From Myroides marinus (GTDB taxonomy: Bacteria > Bacteroidota > Bacteroidia > Flavobacteriales > Flavobacteriaceae): a stretch of DNA of 64,000 bases. A program made the translations under genes and the position numbers. The DNA lies in assembly GCF_900109075.1 (NCBI RefSeq), contig NZ_FNYS01000002.1, positions 1-64,000 of the forward strand. Reading direction: 5' to 3'. The notes under the pieces were generated by a model. The model saw only the letters and a program-made list of their open reading frames with translations, had not been told where the DNA came from and made no database searches. Positions 25,501-33,053 of the stretch are shown here, in pieces. Within the stretch, counting starts at the first letter, position 1. The number at the start of each line of letters is the position of its first letter.

Positions 25501-27099
25501 GAACAGCTCTTTCATCTCATCAGTAGACTTAAAGTAGTACTCCTGATTAGGCAGTCCGTATCTATATCCCCTACCTCTACCGATAGGTGTAGACTGTTTC
25601 TCACCATCCTTCACACATAACAAAATGTCGTGTGCATTCGCATCCTTTTTATCTAAATAATACGCATTATTAGTCGCTATTAGCTTCACATTATGCTTAC
25701 GTGCTAGCTCTATTAATGCCTTGTTTACGCGATTCTCATCCTCCTGATTATGTCGCATTAACTCTACGTATAAGTCCTCACCGAACTGCTCTTTCCACCA
25801 CACTAAGGCTTCTTCAGCTTGGCGCTCTCCTACGTTTAATATCTTTCCTGGCACCTCACCATATAAGTTACCAGTCAGTACCATGATATCCTCCTTATAC
25901 TGCTCCACCACCTTCTTATCAATACGAGGCACATAGTAGAACCCGTCTGTATAAGCGATAGAAGCCATCTTAGCTAAGTTGTGATACCCATGTTTATTTT
26001 TAGCAAGTAATACTACTTGATATCCATTGTCTTTTTTTGATTTATCAGTGTGATTCTCACAGATAAAAAACTCACATCCTACGATAGGTGTAAGTGTCTG
26101 CAGTGGCTCTTCACCATTCTCAGCACGTTCTTTATTCTTAGCTTCTATTCCCTTGTTATGGTTATTCACAGCCATCACGAAGTGGAATGCCCCCATCATA
26201 TTACCGTGATCTGTCATCGCTACAGCAGACATATCACAGTCACCAGCCTTCTTCACTAGATTATTAATAGCGATAGTAGACTGTAATATAGAGAATTGAG
26301 TATGCACGTGTAAGTGAGCGAACTTAGCCTGATCTAGCAACTCCTTCTCGTGATCAGATACCTCCTCAGAAGCACCTCCATCAAGCTTAGCTAAACGTTT
26401 GCGGATTTCTTCAGACGCCTTTTTTAAGTTGATATGCTTAAGACCAATAAGTTTAAATGGTTCAGGATTAGCCTCTCTATAACGCACGATGTACTCCTCG
26501 TCCTGTTGTAACTCCTGAGTAGAGAATGTACCATGCTTGATCAATTCTAAGAAACAGCGTGTAGTAGCCTCCACGTCAGCAGTAGCATTATGTGCCTCTG
26601 CGAATGACTCACCAAATAAGAATGTATGTAACTCTGTCAGTGTAGGTAGTTTAAATCTACCTCCTCTACCTCCAGGTAATTTAAGCATCTCAGCCGTTAC
26701 CTCTGTACACGTATCTAGCACAGGCATCTCAGCCATAGGGCTACTCACCCCTTTTCGATAAAACTCACATCCCATGATGTTCACGTCAAACCCAGCATTC
26801 TGACCGACGATAAACTTAGATTTAGACAGCGCGATATTAAACTTCTCTAACGCTTCCATTAGAGAAATACCATCCTGCTCTGCTAGTTCTGTAGAAATAC
26901 CATGTATACGCTCAGCATCATAAGGAATATTAAATCCCTCAGGTTTGATCAAATAATCTTGATGCTCTATCAGCCTACCATACTCATCGTGTAACTGCCA
27001 CGCGATCTGTATACATCGAGGCCAGTTATCAGTATCGGTTATGGGCGCCTGCCAACTCTTAGGAAGTCCCGTAGTTTCGGTATCAAAAATTAAGTACAT
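22579..27099 (-). CDS. dnaE: DNA polymerase III alpha subunit with N-terminal exonuclease domain
   Basis: A 1506-residue replicative polymerase subunit. Residues 1-200 form a DEDD-type 3'-5' exonuclease domain (FDTETTGLP at 5-13, then the NAGFDVN and HNATADVEAT motifs), fused as in other Bacteroidota. The PHP domain starts near residue 262 (HLHVHTQF). The palm carries PDIDIDF near residue 690 and GRGSAAGSAVAY before it, and helix-hairpin-helix and OB-fold regions follow (GGMISDVQF near residue 1310). The E. coli enzyme has no fused exonuclease and uses separate DnaQ; here proofreading can be intrinsic. Normal full length for the phylum. Confidence 0.97.
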   Translation of the reverse strand: MYLIFDTETTGLPKSWQAPITDTDNWPRCIQIAWQLHDEYGRLIEHQDYLIKPEGFNIPYDAERIHGISTELAEQDGISLMEALEKFNIALSKSKFIVGQNAGFDVNIMGCEFYRKGVSSPMAEMPVLDTCTEVTAEMLKLPGGRGGRFKLPTLTELHTFLFGESFAEAHNATADVEATTRCFLELIKHGTFSTQELQQDEEYIVRYREANPEPFKLIGLKHINLKKASEEIRKRLAKLDGGASEEVSDHEKELLDQAKFAHLHVHTQFSILQSTIAINNLVKKAGDCDMSAVAMTDHGNMMGAFHFVMAVNNHNKGIEAKNKERAENGEEPLQTLTPIVGCEFFICENHTDKSKKDNGYQVVLLAKNKHGYHNLAKMASIAYTDGFYYVPRIDKKVVEQYKEDIMVLTGNLYGEVPGKILNVGERQAEEALVWWKEQFGEDLYVELMRHNQEDENRVNKALIELARKHNVKLIATNNAYYLDKKDANAHDILLCVKDGEKQSTPIGRGRGYRYGLPNQEYYFKSTDEMKELFEDLPDAIYNIQEIVDKVEPFVLHRDVLLPKFDIPEEFQDARDLEGDGTGKRGENNFLKFLTYKGAEARYPEVTDDIRERLDFELATIERTGYPGYFLIVQDFIAAAREMGVSVGPGRGSAAGSAVAYCLGITNLDPIEYDLLFERFLNPDRVSMPDIDIDFDDEGRGRVMEYVINKYGANQVAQIITYGKMATKSAIRDTARVLDLPLFEADRIAKLIPGMMPSKWNLNRFLTEDENAVKAVLRSEEFDKVKELIALAQDGSLAAETIQQAKILEGSMRNTGIHACGVIITPDDITKFVPVTLAKDSDLYVTQFDNSVAESAGLLKMDFLGLKTLTLIKDTIKLVKYRTGIDIDPDKIPIDDVKTYELFQRGETIGVFQYESAGMQKYMRELKPTVFADLIAMNALYRPGPLEYIPSFIRRKNGEEPIVYDLDACEEYLQETYGITVYQEQVMLLSQKLAGFTKGEADVLRKAMGKKQKDVLDKMKPKFVEQASAKGHDETTLEKIWKDWEAFASYAFNKSHSTCYAWIAYQTAYLKAHYPAEYMAAVLSNNMNDIKQVTFFMEECKRMGLQVLGPDVNESFYKFTVNDNYEIRFGMGAIKGVGQGAVNTIVENRKDGLYTSVFDLAKRIDLRSANKKAFENLALAGGFDCFKNTHRAQYFHMDPSDNGVFLEKAIRYGAKSQENDNSSQFSLFGESSEVQIAEPLLPICEEWSTMEKLAKEKEVVGIYISGHPLDDFKFEMRYFCNVKVEELVDLTPFTGRNLMFGGMISDVQFRTSAKGKDWAMFRVEGYDESFEFRMFNEEFLKFRHFLLNNTFVYVKILVKEGWVNKDTGEKSEPRIQFIEMKLLHEVIPTFAKKLTVVMNVKDVASRQAELIKDAFSRYQGDSFVNFELLEIERIVKETTTSMPRLRVDEDDEETGGDNFEMDEAIAVDVPEFRVVNRVEFSSRNSRVNITAELLEELEALQVDFKLN

Positions 27100-27149
27100 A
27101 CTTGGTTATATGAATTTTAGCCTTAAATAAGGTAGAATAGATCAAAAAA

Positions 27150-27157
27150 CAAAGTTA
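27150..27157 (-). promoter_or_regulatory. -7 promoter element of dnaE
   Basis: TAACTTTG on the minus strand, 51 bp before the dnaE ATG, fits TAnnTTTG. No good -33 element was seen. The adjacent 27160-27260 spacer contains short GGTTTAC/GGTTGAC-type repeats. Confidence 0.5.
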
Positions 27158-27278
27158 CAAAACTTTCAGAATATAGTAATCGGTTTACAGTAATCAGTTT
27201 TCGGTTGACGGCTCTTGATATTTGGTTATTGGTAACGTCATCACGCTTAACGCATCACGCATTACCTTATTGTTATGT

Positions 27279-27313
27279 ACAAAAAAAAGACCACCCTTTA
27301 TCAGAGTAGTCTT
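27279..27313 (-). terminator. Terminator of the 27367-27984 lipoprotein gene
   Basis: On the minus strand AAGACTACTC and GGGTGGTCTT (wobbles tolerated) flank a 7-nt loop and are followed by eight T. Confidence 0.8.
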
Positions 27314-27366
27314 AATATATCTCACCTTCTCTTCAGAGAAGCATTATTCACAATTGTAATTATATA

Positions 27367-27984
27367 CTATTTACCAGCAGAAACAGGCATTATATAAATT
27401 ACCCCATCTTGAAATGATTTCATAGGCTGTAATTTCTCATAGTACTCTTTTTGCTTAGTGGTAAGTTTATCATACCCTTCTGGCTTTTCTTTCTGCATAT
27501 TAGCGAAGAACTCTGCAGTCACAGTACCAGGCACTTGTTTCTTATCATCAGCATAACTAAAGATACCACTATTGCTAATACTTGCCGCTGTTCTATACAC
27601 AGCTAATTGAGTTTTACTTTTTTTGTCGTATACAATATATTGAGCAAAAGCTACATTTTTATTATCCTCAGTTGCTTGTACTACATCGCCAAATTCAAAA
27701 CTTCTCACTGGCTGATTCTCAAATAAAGTATAAGGAACACGTAAAGCAAACATAGTAGTATCTGTCTCTGCCTTCATAAAGAACACATTTTCATTAGCTA
27801 CTTTTAACTCATTATAATTTGGCCTCCAAGTTTCGAATTTCATTCCACTTGCATTAGTCTTTATCGTGTACTCCTCATTATTCACCATAGCGATAATACT
27901 AGGATCACCATTCTTTGTCTCGTTCTCACACGCAACAAACCCTAACCCTAAAACCAGTAAAAATGCACCTATTAGCTTTTTCAT
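27367..27984 (-). CDS. Lipoprotein of unknown function
   Basis: I place the start at 27984, giving 205 residues with the N-terminus MKKLIGAFLLVLGLGFVACE, a complete lipoprotein signal with Cys at residue 19. The frame stays open upstream to 28137, but those extra 51 residues are hydrophobic and basic, would hide the lipobox, and overlap the dispersed repeat region. The mature part has no motif I know. Phrases such as EYTIKTNASGMKFETWRPNYNELKV and QYIVYDKKSKTQLAVYR suggest a beta-rich fold. Single-gene unit. Confidence 0.72.
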   Translation of the reverse strand: MKKLIGAFLLVLGLGFVACENETKNGDPSIIAMVNNEEYTIKTNASGMKFETWRPNYNELKVANENVFFMKAETDTTMFALRVPYTLFENQPVRSFEFGDVVQATEDNKNVAFAQYIVYDKKSKTQLAVYRTAASISNSGIFSYADDKKQVPGTVTAEFFANMQKEKPEGYDKLTTKQKEYYEKLQPMKSFQDGVIYIMPVSAGK

Positions 27985-28150
27985 ATTTCTATAACTATCT
28001 TTCTTAATAACAGCGATTACAAAAATATAGTATTTCACCGACACAAAAAAGCCTTTTTTTAATATAAAATTAACTTTTTGTTTTTTAATGCAACTTATTG
28101 ACAGTAAACAAACAGAGACAATGTATAAAACACCCATTCCTCACTAAAAT

Positions 28151-28354
28151 TTGCCCCCTTTTGGAGATAATGGCTTCATATGCACTTTTTGACATATAAT
28201 GCTCATTGAATTAAAATACAAACAACTGATTTACAGATGCTAATAATATTTTATTTTATCTTTGTTTTGATACTGTTCGGTAATTACTAGTGTTTACTTG
28301 GGATGAGAGGTTGTTTTGCAAACCGTACTAAACTCGTACCCAAACCATCTACTA
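28151..28354 (+). repeat. Dispersed ~200-bp intergenic element, copy A
   Basis: About 200 bp shared with 51166-51360 in the same orientation. Matching blocks are TTTGGAGATAATG, TTTGTTTTGATA followed by TGTTCGGTAATT and CTAGTGTTTACTTGGG, and finally GTACTAAACTCGTACCCAAA then CCATCTACTA. Both copies lie about 140-165 bp before the start of a plus-strand gene (rpsP here) and behind a minus-strand gene. No coding frame is conserved, and no terminal inverted repeats or target duplications are obvious. Confidence 0.75.
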
Positions 28355-28465
28355 AGGAATAGAGATGAATAAGTCTGTTTAACATTGATATAGAACACAC
28401 AGATAGTCAAACAGATACGAAACAAAAAAAATAAAGATAATAACTATATACATCAAAATAAATAC

Positions 28466-28503
28466 TATCTTTGCACCTCAATTTTAACGAGGTCGGGTAC
28501 CTC
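28466..28503 (+). promoter_or_regulatory. rpsP promoter -7 element and leader hairpins
   Basis: The -7 box TATCTTTG lies at 28466-28473. Immediately after come ACCTC (28475-28479), GAGGT (28489-28493) and ACCTC (28499-28503). The central GAGGT can pair with either ACCTC, forming two mutually exclusive hairpins 17 nt before the rpsP ATG. Leader candidates for S16 have, as I recall, been proposed in Flavobacteria. Autoregulation by S16 is a reasonable inference. Confidence 0.6.
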
Positions 28504-28520
28504 AACTAATTAAATTAATT

Positions 28521-29048
28521 ATGTCTGTAAAAATTAGATTACAAAGACACGGTAAAAAAGGAAAACCTTTTTACTGGGTAGTAGCTGCTGATGCACGTGC
28601 TAAAAGAGATGGTAAATTCTTAGAGAAAATCGGAACTTACAATCCTAACACTAACCCTGCAACTGTAGAATTAGATGTTGATTCTGCTGTTAAATGGTTA
28701 TTCAACGGTGCTCAACCTACAGATACTGCTAGAACATTACTTTCTTACAAAGGAGCAATGTTAAAACACCACTTACAAGGTGGAGTTAACAAAGGAGCTT
28801 TAACTCAAGAGCAAGCTGACGCGAAATTCGCTGCTTGGTTAGAAGAGAAAGCTACTAAAATCAACGCTAAGAAAGAAGGATTATCTTCTAACAAAGCTGC
28901 TGACAAAGCTGCTAGATTAGCTGCTGAGAAAGAAGTAAACGCTAAACGTGCTGCTGCTGCTCAAGCTAAAGCTGCTGCTGCTACTGCTGCTCCTGTAGAA
29001 GAAGCTGCTGAAGTAGTTGAAGAAAGCAACGAAGAAACTCAAGCATAA
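28521..29048 (+). CDS. rpsP: 30S ribosomal protein S16 with long C-terminal tail
   Basis: A 175-residue protein. Residues 1-85 are a canonical S16 (VKIRLQRHGKKGKPFYWVVAADARAKRDGKFLEKIGTYNPN, ending ALLKHH-like AMLKHHLQGG), which binds 16S rRNA early in 30S assembly. Most bacterial S16 proteins stop at 80-90 residues; here a further 80-90 residues follow, rich in Ala, Lys and Glu and probably helical or disordered. Similar tails are usual in Flavobacteriia. rimM follows after 12 bp, the conserved partner in ribosome maturation. Confidence 0.96.
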   Translation: MSVKIRLQRHGKKGKPFYWVVAADARAKRDGKFLEKIGTYNPNTNPATVELDVDSAVKWLFNGAQPTDTARTLLSYKGAMLKHHLQGGVNKGALTQEQADAKFAAWLEEKATKINAKKEGLSSNKAADKAARLAAEKEVNAKRAAAAQAKAAAATAAPVEEAAEVVEESNEETQA

Positions 29049-29060
29049 TTCTCTAGCGAT

Positions 29061-29591
29061 ATGCGTAAAAAGGATTGTTTCTATTTAGGCAAAATCGCGA
29101 AGAAATTTAGCTTTAAAGGGGAGGTGCTTATTTATTTAGACACCGATGAACCTGAGTTATACGAAAACTTGGAATCAGTATTCGTCGACTTCGACGGACA
29201 ACTGGTTCCTTTTTTTATTAATGAAGCTTCATTACACAAAAGCGATTTCCTAAGAGTTAAGTTCGATGAATGTGACTCTGAAGAAGATGCTGACCGTATT
29301 ATCGGTTCAGAGATATACCTACCACTGACTATGCTTCCTAAATTGGAAGGAAACAAGTTCTACTACCACGAAATCACTGACTTCGAGGTAATAGATACTA
29401 ATGAAGGTCCGATAGGTAAAATAAAAAGAGTGAATGATAGTAACTACCAACCTCTATTCGAAATAGACCTAGATGGTACTGAGATATTAGTACCGATGAT
29501 CGATGAGCTAATTCACAAAGTAGATAGAGAGAACAAAAAGCTTTATCTTAATGTTCCTGTTGGATTACTAGATATTTATTTAGGTAGATAA
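29061..29591 (+). CDS. rimM: 16S rRNA processing protein RimM
   Basis: A 176-residue RimM, which binds S19 and assists maturation of the 30S head. The N-terminal beta-barrel begins DCFYLGKIAKKFSFKGEVLIYLDTD and is followed by the PRC-barrel (FYYHEITDFEVIDTNEGPIGKIKRV, ILVPMIDELIHKVD). Length is standard. Co-transcribed with rpsP; trmD and rplS, which often follow in other phyla, are absent. A 12-bp-stem terminator closes the unit. Confidence 0.95.
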   Translation: MRKKDCFYLGKIAKKFSFKGEVLIYLDTDEPELYENLESVFVDFDGQLVPFFINEASLHKSDFLRVKFDECDSEEDADRIIGSEIYLPLTMLPKLEGNKFYYHEITDFEVIDTNEGPIGKIKRVNDSNYQPLFEIDLDGTEILVPMIDELIHKVDRENKKLYLNVPVGLLDIYLGR

Positions 29592-29610
29592 TCACACCAA
29601 ACAGTATAGA

Positions 29611-29643
29611 AAACCTCAAATCAATCGATTTGAGGTTTTTTTT
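29611..29643 (+). terminator. Terminator of rpsP-rimM
   Basis: AAACCTCAAATC and GATTTGAGGTTT form a 12-bp perfect stem with a 4-nt loop, followed by T residues. Confidence 0.93.
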
Positions 29644-29658
29644 ATAATTTTACCAACT

Positions 29659-30192
29659 ATGACTTCAATCGACCAACTTGGCAATCGCATCTGTATTATT
29701 GGTATTAGCTCGTCTGGTAAATCTACCTTAGCACAAGCTCTTGGCAAAAAACTAAATCTAAATGTATTACACTTAGATCAGATAGCTCATATCCCTAACA
29801 CAGATTGGGTACCGAGAGACAAAGAATTAATGGCTGCAGATCATCAGGCTTTCTTAGATAATCATACAGACTGGGTGATAGAGGGTAACTATAGTTATCT
29901 GATGCCTGAGCGCTTTGCTCATGCTACTACTATCATTTGGCTTGACTTCTCTCCTATGGGTGCATTGTACAGATATATCAAAAGGAGTATAACACATAAG
30001 GATAATCGTCCAGGTAATTTAGATGGTGCGAAGAGTCAGTTTAGTATCAAGATGGTCAAATACATCTTATTCGAAGCTCCCAAAAAAAGTCCCAAATACA
30101 TAGCACTAATCAATAATAGTCCTGCTACATTTATCCATATCCGAAGTTTTAAGGAATTGATGAGGTTGTACAAGGTGTGGGAGTTATCCTAA
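29659..30192 (+). CDS. Adenylate-kinase-like P-loop NTPase (FlaR/topology-modulation type)
   Basis: A 177-residue P-loop protein. Walker A GISSSGKS is at residues 15-22. HLDQIAHIPNTDWVPRD near residue 38 and WVIEGNYSYLMPERF near residue 74 are typical of the small adenylate-kinase-like family labelled DNA topology modulation protein FlaR. TTIIWLDF near residue 90 is the strand carrying the second Asp. The native substrate of the family is unsettled; nucleotide or small-molecule kinase activity is most likely. Monocistronic. Confidence 0.82.
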   Translation: MTSIDQLGNRICIIGISSSGKSTLAQALGKKLNLNVLHLDQIAHIPNTDWVPRDKELMAADHQAFLDNHTDWVIEGNYSYLMPERFAHATTIIWLDFSPMGALYRYIKRSITHKDNRPGNLDGAKSQFSIKMVKYILFEAPKKSPKYIALINNSPATFIHIRSFKELMRLYKVWELS

Positions 30193-30310
30193 TCCCAAAT
30201 ATCCTAACTCCAAATAACATCTTCTTCTGGAGCTTTGTATCTTCTAGGGTAGTTTCCTGAATTATAAGCTTACCTCTAATATCCAGTATTCATCTATTAA
30301 ATCAGAATCA

Positions 30311-30525
30311 TTATTTAGCATTTTTAGATTGATTTAAGATTAGTTCTTCTAACTCCTCCGCACGTTTTTTCTGTTTCTCTTGCTCAGTGATTACATAGCT
30401 GTATACCATCCGAATAGAGCTAAGGCAATGACTCCACATACAATAGTAAGTAGTGTATTACTCTTCTTTTGGGGTTCATTATTATTCTCAGTTGGTCTGT
30501 TTTCTCTAGAATTAAAGCTATTCAT
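30311..30525 (-). pseudogene. Frameshifted small single-pass membrane protein gene
   Basis: An ATG at 30525 opens a 44-codon frame that stops at 30391. It encodes a polar Asn-rich N-terminus (MNSFNSRENRPTENNNEPQK) and a membrane segment near residues 25-41 (LLTIVCGVIALALFGWY). Without any stop the adjacent frame continues from the same point with a strongly charged helical tail (EQEKQKKRAEELEELILNQ) ending at TAA 30311-30313. Together they would make a protein of about 71 residues of the common TM-plus-coiled-coil type. One frameshift near 30395-30405 would explain it; a sequencing error or programmed shift is also possible. No family assigned. Confidence 0.55.
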
Positions 30526-30620
30526 ATCTAATTAATTTTTACAAATCACTAATATATAACGTGTTAAATTCATAATTTATTACTATCATTACTAAACCAA
30601 ATAACCAAAAAACAACTATA

Positions 30621-31409
30621 ATGATAAAAAATTTAGTACTAGCTCTACTAATCACAACTACAACTGCACTAGCCCAAGAACAAAAAAAAATACAGGTAAC
30701 GCGATACAACTATACCCTGACTACAGTAGCAGAAATTCACAAATCTGATCAGACTTCTACTGTGGAGGCTATATTAGATATCAATGGTGATCAATCAAGA
30801 TTTATGAACTACAATAGATACCATCTGATGGAATCTAAAATCAATCCTAACAACTCAAAAGAAAAGAAACTAGAAATTGCGCATAATTTTGGAAAAGGTT
30901 TCAATTGGATTGTCTACACAGATAACGCGAAGACTTACTTCTACAGTACAATAGGAGATTTAAAGAATTTCTATAGCGAGGATAAAAACACTATCAAGTG
31001 GACCATCCTACCAGAAGTAAAACAGTGGAATGACTATAAGGTACAAGAAGCTACTACTACCTATGGCGGGAGAGAGTGGACAGTATTATTTACTCAAGAA
31101 ATACCTTTACAGAGTGGCCCATATAAATTCGTCAACTTACCAGGCCTTGTAGTCAAAGCATGGGACAGTGAGAATCACTATACATTCGAGCTTCTACACA
31201 GTCAGAAAGCAGAGACTATATGGGACATTGTAGAATTAGAAAAATATGAACAGATCTCTAAAGACCAAGTTAATAAAGCGCGTCATATAGATGCTAACAA
31301 AACGTATGAACAAAGTCTAAGTGAAAAAGGAATAACTATACAGAATGGTCCTCCTGAACTAAAAGCAAAGAAAAAAACAGTACAAAACCCTATTGAACGA
31401 GACTTCTAA
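30621..31409 (+). CDS. GLPGLI-family secreted protein, copy 1
   Basis: A 262-residue protein with a signal peptide (residues 1-18, ending ALAQ). The central region carries the family hallmarks: NTIKWTILPEVKQWNDYKVQEA, GGREWTVLFTQEIPLQSGP and the namesake motif as NLPGLVVKAWDSENHY (about 173-189). GLPGLI proteins are abundant in Bacteroidota and lack a known function; they are probably secreted or periplasmic. Its stop is 10 bp before the second copy, with near-identical 3' ends (NPIERDF). Confidence 0.85.
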   Translation: MIKNLVLALLITTTTALAQEQKKIQVTRYNYTLTTVAEIHKSDQTSTVEAILDINGDQSRFMNYNRYHLMESKINPNNSKEKKLEIAHNFGKGFNWIVYTDNAKTYFYSTIGDLKNFYSEDKNTIKWTILPEVKQWNDYKVQEATTTYGGREWTVLFTQEIPLQSGPYKFVNLPGLVVKAWDSENHYTFELLHSQKAETIWDIVELEKYEQISKDQVNKARHIDANKTYEQSLSEKGITIQNGPPELKAKKKTVQNPIERDF

Positions 31410-31419
31410 AAAATATATA

Positions 31420-32172
31420 ATGAAAAAGTACTTATTCATGCTGCTAATCACAGCTACTTCTCTAGCCCAGAATAAAGACGTAGAGGTCATGAGGTATGAA
31501 TATCAGGTAGAAATATCTAATGACAAAGGAAAGATGATAAAATCAGGGATTGCTATTCTAGATATTTATAATACTGAATCGCGATTTATGAATTTAAAAA
31601 AGTATGAATACACTCAAGCTACCCCTATAGAAAAACCACAACCTGGAACATCTCCATCTATTAACTGGATCGTGCTGACAAAGCAAAACAACATTGCTTT
31701 CTATGAAACCATAGGTCTAGACAACAGTTACTCTGAAGAAGATAAGAATACCATCAAATGGACTATCCTACCAGAAATAAAACAGTGGAATGACTATAAG
31801 GTACAAGAGGCTACTGCTAACTATGGAGGGAGAGAGTGGACAGTATGGTTTACCCAAGAAATACCTTTACAGAGTGGACCTTATAAGTTTGTCAATTTAC
31901 CAGGGTTTGTAGTTAAGGCATGGGACAGTGAAAATCACTTTGTCTTTGAATTTCTTACAAGTAAGATGACTACAACTAACTGGGGCATCCTAACAGATAA
32001 GAAGTATGTAAAATACACAAGAGAACAGACACTAAAAGCAAGAAAGACAACAGCTAATAAAACATATAATCAACTTTTCGAAGAGAGAGGTATTAGCGCA
32101 GGAAAGGAACACACTAACCGCTATAATATAACTATAGGTAAACTTCAGAATCCTATAGAACGAGATTTTTAA
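31420..32172 (+). CDS. GLPGLI-family secreted protein, copy 2
   Basis: A 250-residue paralogue. I choose the ATG at 31420, not 31393: it gives the signal peptide MKKYLFMLLITATSLAQ and matches the third copy base for base around the start. The middle region is almost identical to copy 1 (ILPEIKQWNDYKVQEA, EIPLQSGPYKFVNLPGFVVKAWD) while N- and C-terminal parts diverge. This mosaic suggests duplication with gene conversion in the core. It ends with the same NPIERDF. Confidence 0.85.
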   Translation: MKKYLFMLLITATSLAQNKDVEVMRYEYQVEISNDKGKMIKSGIAILDIYNTESRFMNLKKYEYTQATPIEKPQPGTSPSINWIVLTKQNNIAFYETIGLDNSYSEEDKNTIKWTILPEIKQWNDYKVQEATANYGGREWTVWFTQEIPLQSGPYKFVNLPGFVVKAWDSENHFVFEFLTSKMTTTNWGILTDKKYVKYTREQTLKARKTTANKTYNQLFEERGISAGKEHTNRYNITIGKLQNPIERDF

Positions 32173-32193
32173 AAAAACACTAAAAAATATATA

Positions 32194-32946
32194 ATGAAAA
32201 AGTACTTATTCATGCTGCTAATCACAGCTACTTCTCTAGCCCAGAGTAAAGACGTAGAGGTCATGAGATATAACTACAAAACGAGCATCGCTAATGGCTC
32301 AGCTAAGGTAGTAAGAGATGGAGCAGCTATTCTAGATGTAAGAGATAAAGAGACTCGCTTTACTGATTTGAAGAACTATGAGTACTTGGCTTCACTAAAG
32401 ACAGATATGCCTGAGAAGAATAATCAATCTTCATTTAAATGGACGGTTTATACAGGAGATAAGAATACTACATTCTATGATAAGATAGGTCTAGACTTAA
32501 GCTATTATGAGGAAGACAAAAATAGCATCAAGTGGACGATACTCCCTGAGGTCAAACAATGGAATGACTATAAGGTACAAGAGGCTACTACTACCTATGG
32601 AGGGAGACAATGGACGGTACTCTTTACTCAAGACATCCCAGTACAGAGTGGTCCCTACAAATTCGTCAACTTACCAGGATTTGTAGTCAAAGCCTGGGAT
32701 AGTGAGAATCACTTCGTCTTCGAGTTAGTAGACAGTCAGAAAGTAACTATTATATGGGATATACTAGCAGATGAGAAATACGAAAAATATACTAAGGCAC
32801 AAACTACTAAAGCACGTAAGACAGCCGCAAGTAAGACATATACTCAGCTTATGGAAGAAAAAGGGACAACTCTAAGCAAAGGAATGGCTGATTACTTCAA
32901 TAAAAAAGTTGGTGATACTGAGAACCCCATTGAACGAGATTTTTAA
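32194..32946 (+). CDS. GLPGLI-family secreted protein, copy 3
   Basis: A 250-residue paralogue whose upstream bases and signal peptide are nearly identical to copy 2 over about 75 bp, indicating a recent duplication of that part. It has the GLPGLI-like NLPGFVVKAWDSENHF and the same NPIERDF terminus. The three genes are separated by 10 and 21 bp and probably form one transcript. A large inverted repeat lies just beyond the stop. Confidence 0.85.
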   Translation: MKKYLFMLLITATSLAQSKDVEVMRYNYKTSIANGSAKVVRDGAAILDVRDKETRFTDLKNYEYLASLKTDMPEKNNQSSFKWTVYTGDKNTTFYDKIGLDLSYYEEDKNSIKWTILPEVKQWNDYKVQEATTTYGGRQWTVLFTQDIPVQSGPYKFVNLPGFVVKAWDSENHFVFELVDSQKVTIIWDILADEKYEKYTKAQTTKARKTAASKTYTQLMEEKGTTLSKGMADYFNKKVGDTENPIERDF

Positions 32947-32955
32947 GGTATTAAA

Positions 32956-33004
32956 CTGTAATATAGAACGTTATATTTAACTATTGTAACATTCTATATT
33001 ACAG
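32956..33004. repeat. 18-bp inverted repeat between the GLPGLI and toxin-antitoxin operons
   Basis: CTGTAATATAGAA (32956-32968) and TTCTATATTACAG (32992-33004) are perfect complements. GTTA/TAAC extends the stem after one mismatch, leaving a loop of about 13 nt. It is followed by TTCTTATTTTTTTAC, so it may terminate the GLPGLI operon. Its AT-rich dyad also sits 18 bp upstream of the -7 box of the antitoxin gene, where an autoregulatory operator could lie. Confidence 0.8.
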
Positions 33005-33021
33005 CTTCTTATTTTTTTACT

Positions 33022-33029
33022 TACCTTTG
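33022..33029 (+). promoter_or_regulatory. -7 promoter element of the toxin-antitoxin operon
   Basis: TACCTTTG fits TAnnTTTG, 25 bp before the antitoxin ATG. The inverted repeat at 32956-33004 occupies the -33 region and upstream. Confidence 0.6.
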
Positions 33030-33053
33030 CAGAGCATTTAATTAAGTTATCAA

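Noticed and set aside
27985..28137. N-terminal extension of the 27367-27984 lipoprotein to an ATG at 28137
   Set aside because: The extension would bury a perfect lipoprotein signal and overlaps the region leading to the dispersed repeat.
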